A DNA stretch of 7,886 bases, taken from the NCBI GenBank assembly GCA_945885645.1, contig CAMCYV010000060.1, positions 1-7,886 on the forward strand. Reading direction: 5' to 3'. Below the pieces are notes generated by a model. The model ran no database searches and was not told the DNA's origin. It saw nothing but the letters and a program-made list of their open reading frames with translations. The DNA comes from Bifidobacterium breve. GTDB taxonomy: Bacteria; Actinomycetota; Actinomycetes; S36-B12. The translations under genes and the position numbers were made by a program. Below, one piece after another: positions 5,847-7,886 of the stretch; positions within the stretch are counted from its first letter, which is position 1; each line of letters opens with the position of its first letter.

Positions 5847-5870
5847 TCCCCTCGCCAGTGCTTCGATGCT

Positions 5871-7514
5871 TTACACGCCAGGTGAGAGTTCAGCGGAATC
5901 AATAATGCGATAGGAGTAGCCCTGTTCCGCCAAAAAGCGTTGCCGGTGTTGGGCAAAGTCTGCATCCAAGGTGTCGCGGGTGACAACCGAATAGAAGTGT
6001 GCAGTTCGCCCGTCGAACTTTGGTCGCAAAATCCGACCGAGGCGTTGGGCCTCTTCCTGGCGGGAACCAAATGATCCACTGACTTGAATCGCGACGGTTG
6101 CCTCGGGGAGGTCAATTGAGAAGTTTGCAACCTTGCTCACGACAAGCAGGTTCACTTCACCCGTTCGGAACGCATGGTAGAGGCGTTCACGCTCCTTCAC
6201 GCTCGTTGCACCGGTAATCACCGGAGCGCCAAGGTGCTCACCGAGTTCTGCTAGTTGATCGAGGAATTGACCGATCACAAGGATTTGTTCACCTTCATGC
6301 TTATGTACGAGTTGTTCGACAATCTCGATCTTTTCAGCAGCACTGGCTGCCATGCGATATTTGTCCTCTTGCTCGGCAACGGCATAGGCCATGCGATCAG
6401 GTTCGGGCATGGTGACTCGAACTTCAACACAATCCGCTGGCGCAATGTAACCCTGATTTTCAATTTCTTTCCAGGGAGCGTCGTATCGTTTAGGACCGAT
6501 TAGGGAGAACACATCAGACTCTCGTCCGTCTTCACGGACCAGAGTTGCTGTTAGGCCAAGGCGACGTCGCGATTGAATGTCTGCGGTGAAGCGAAAAATT
6601 GGGGCAGGGAGCAGGTGGACTTCATCATAAATAATCAAGCCCCAGTCACGTGAATCAAAAACCTCGAGATGCGTGTAAATTCCCTGGCGTTTTGTTGTCA
6701 TCACCTGGTAGGTAGCAATTGTGATGGGACGAATTTCCTTTTTGGCGCCGGAGTATTCGCCAATTTCGTCAGGGGTCAGCGTGGTTCGCTTGAGTAGCTC
6801 ATCCCTCCACTGGCGGGCGCTTACCGTATTTGTCACCAGAATCAAGGTCGTCGCTTGTGCCCGATACATGGCCAAAGCACCAACCAGAGTTTTTCCGGCA
6901 CCGCAGGGTAGGACCACAACTCCCGAACCACCGTGCCAAAAACCATCAGCCGCGTGGGTTTGATATTCGCGTGCTTCCCAGTCGTTACGCAGTGAAATCG
7001 CATGACGTTCACCATCAACGTAACCGGCGACATCTTCAGCAGGCCACCCGAGTTTTACCAGAGCTTGTTTCAGATGGCCGCGTTCACTGGGATGAACGAC
7101 AACGGTGGTGTCATCAATTCTGGCACCGAGAAGCGGTGCAACCTTCTTGCTTTTGAGGACCTCTTCGAGAACGGCAACATCGAGTGCTTGGAGGATCAGG
7201 CCGTTCGCTGGATCGCTGTTTATCTGCAGGCGGCCGTAACGCGACATGGTCTCGGCGATGTCAATGAGTAGTGCGTTCGAAACTGTGTAGCGCGAGTACC
7301 TAATGAGCGTGTCGATCACACTCTCGGCATCGTGGCCGGCTGCCCGGGCATTCCACAAGCCAAGTGGAGTGAGTCGATAGGTGTGAATGTGTTCGGGTGC
7401 ACGTTCAAGTTCGGCAAATGGGGCAATTGCCTTACGACAAGCAGCGGAATCAGGGTGATCAACCTCAAGGAGCATGGTCTTATCACTTTGTACGATGAGG
7501 GGTCCGTCGGTCAT
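5871..7514 (-). CDS. DNA repair helicase XPB (superfamily 2, ERCC3/Rad25-like)
   Basis: The product is a 547-residue 3'-5' DNA helicase/ATPase of the XPB family, implicated in DNA repair in the cytoplasm. Residues about 45-100 form the bacterial XPB/Ssl2 N-terminal helicase-like domain (RLTPLGLWNARAAGHD), followed by a damage-recognition-like region (about 105-170). The two RecA-like domains carry Walker A PCGAGKT (203-209), DEVH (297-300), TAT (322-324), the XPB-specific RED motif (327-329), and motif VI QRLGRILRP (490-498). From memory, the start MTDGPLIVQSDKT and overall sequence are very close to M. tuberculosis Rv0861c (about 540 residues), which supports ATG 7514. GGAG lies eight bases upstream of it. 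All catalytic motifs are intact. The M20 peptidase gene lies 101 bases upstream on the same strand, so they may share a transcript, but repair and peptidase functions have no obvious link. Confidence 0.97.
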   Translation of the reverse strand: MTDGPLIVQSDKTMLLEVDHPDSAACRKAIAPFAELERAPEHIHTYRLTPLGLWNARAAGHDAESVIDTLIRYSRYTVSNALLIDIAETMSRYGRLQINSDPANGLILQALDVAVLEEVLKSKKVAPLLGARIDDTTVVVHPSERGHLKQALVKLGWPAEDVAGYVDGERHAISLRNDWEAREYQTHAADGFWHGGSGVVVLPCGAGKTLVGALAMYRAQATTLILVTNTVSARQWRDELLKRTTLTPDEIGEYSGAKKEIRPITIATYQVMTTKRQGIYTHLEVFDSRDWGLIIYDEVHLLPAPIFRFTADIQSRRRLGLTATLVREDGRESDVFSLIGPKRYDAPWKEIENQGYIAPADCVEVRVTMPEPDRMAYAVAEQEDKYRMAASAAEKIEIVEQLVHKHEGEQILVIGQFLDQLAELGEHLGAPVITGATSVKERERLYHAFRTGEVNLLVVSKVANFSIDLPEATVAIQVSGSFGSRQEEAQRLGRILRPKFDGRTAHFYSVVTRDTLDADFAQHRQRFLAEQGYSYRIIDSAELSPGV

Positions 7515-7615
7515 ATCCTGCTCTCCGGTAGCTGTGCTCGATGCTGGCGAACAGGCAACCTTACCGTGCTACGGCTCAAGGGGCTGCTGCTGGCTGGAAC
7601 TGAAGAGGTAGTTCC

Positions 7616-7886
7616 CTAGCGAGTGGCCAGTAGTTTCATCAGCATTTTCGACAGAAGTTCCACTCGGTGAGGAATCGCACTCGCAGACGCCCATTCACAG
7701 TCGGCGTGCGCCCCATCTCCTACGGCCCCCATTCCGTCGATTGTGGGGACGCCTGCGGCCGCGGTGAGATTGCCGTCACTCGCTCCACCCACGGCGCATT
7801 CCATGAGTTCGGGTAAACCCAGTTCGCGATTGGTGACTTGGGCGAGTGCGAATAGCTCGGAGCTCATGGCCGATTCCATTGCTGGT
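7616..7886 (-). CDS. M20-family metallopeptidase, C-terminal fragment (carboxypeptidase G2-like; start outside window)
   Basis: About 89 codons of the 3' end are present. The frame stays open to the right edge, so the start is beyond it. The ATG at 7879 is internal, since Pro-Ala codons precede it in frame. GGASDGN (31-37 from that Met), GVPTIDGMGAVGDGAH (43-58) and SAIPHRVELLSKML match the C-terminal part of the M20 catalytic domain, as in glutamate carboxypeptidase G2. His58 is the expected last zinc ligand (His385 in CPG2). The family removes C-terminal residues from peptides or N-acyl amino acids using two zinc ions. The other metal ligands and the dimerisation domain would lie outside the window. 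The position after His, ADCEW, is slightly unlike the usual acidic S/T-DxEY pattern but keeps the glutamate. Substrate unknown. Confidence 0.88.
   Translation of the reverse strand, partial: PAMESAMSSELFALAQVTNRELGLPELMECAVGGASDGNLTAAAGVPTIDGMGAVGDGAHADCEWASASAIPHRVELLSKMLMKLLATR

Noticed and set aside
5847..5870. Possible bidirectional terminator between the YceI-like gene and the helicase
   Set aside because: The 24-base gap has no stem of useful length and no T tract on either strand.
6255..7271. Several plus-strand open frames opposite the helicase gene
   Set aside because: They have no recognisable motifs and are fully covered by the helicase, whose motifs are all intact on the minus strand.
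1..7886. CRISPR array, tRNA or rRNA gene, insertion sequence, or defence/biosynthetic system
   Set aside because: No regularly spaced repeats, cloverleaf, transposase motifs or terminal repeats are visible. All long stretches are covered by recognisable housekeeping-type genes, and the longest gap (2150-2388) is under 300 bases and is explained by groEL regulation.

Overview
The window reads as an ordinary, densely coded chromosomal segment of an actinobacterium (Actinomycetota). The evidence is a DUF3263 protein, an XPB-type DNA repair helicase very like the mycobacterial one, and a GroEL preceded by two CIRCE operators with no groES beside it. Base composition looks only moderately GC-rich by eye, which would fit a freshwater or streamlined actinobacterium better than Mycobacterium or Streptomyces. 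That placement is an inference.

Layout, plus strand first. Bases 1-320 hold the C-terminal end of a CPBP-family intramembrane protease. Bases 410-712 (possibly from 317) encode a small DUF3263 protein. Bases 845-2149 encode a secreted MalE-like solute-binding protein with no transporter genes next to it. A regulatory region at 2220-2392 carries a candidate terminator, a candidate promoter, two CIRCE operators and a leader that can pair with the groEL start codon. groEL occupies 2389-4026 and ends at a strong intrinsic terminator (4053-4096). Then comes a likely two-gene unit: a class V aminotransferase-fold PLP enzyme (4167-5351) and, nine bases later and in the same frame, a YceI-like protein (5361-5846). 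On the minus strand, converging on that pair, are the XPB helicase (7514 to 5871) and, upstream of it, the C-terminal end of an M20 metallopeptidase running off the right edge.

The genes do not form one pathway. They are a chaperone under HrcA/CIRCE control, a DNA repair helicase, a solute-binding protein, a PLP enzyme with a small partner, and two hydrolase fragments. I see no mobile element, CRISPR array, RNA gene or defence system. From memory, DUF3263 also lies a few genes before groEL2 in Mycobacterium tuberculosis (Rv0430 and Rv0440), so part of the order may be ancestral.

The most interesting signal is in the groEL leader. The CIRCE core is duplicated almost exactly, and the downstream copy has an 11-base perfect complement covering the groEL start codon. 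This suggests possible translational control on top of HrcA repression.
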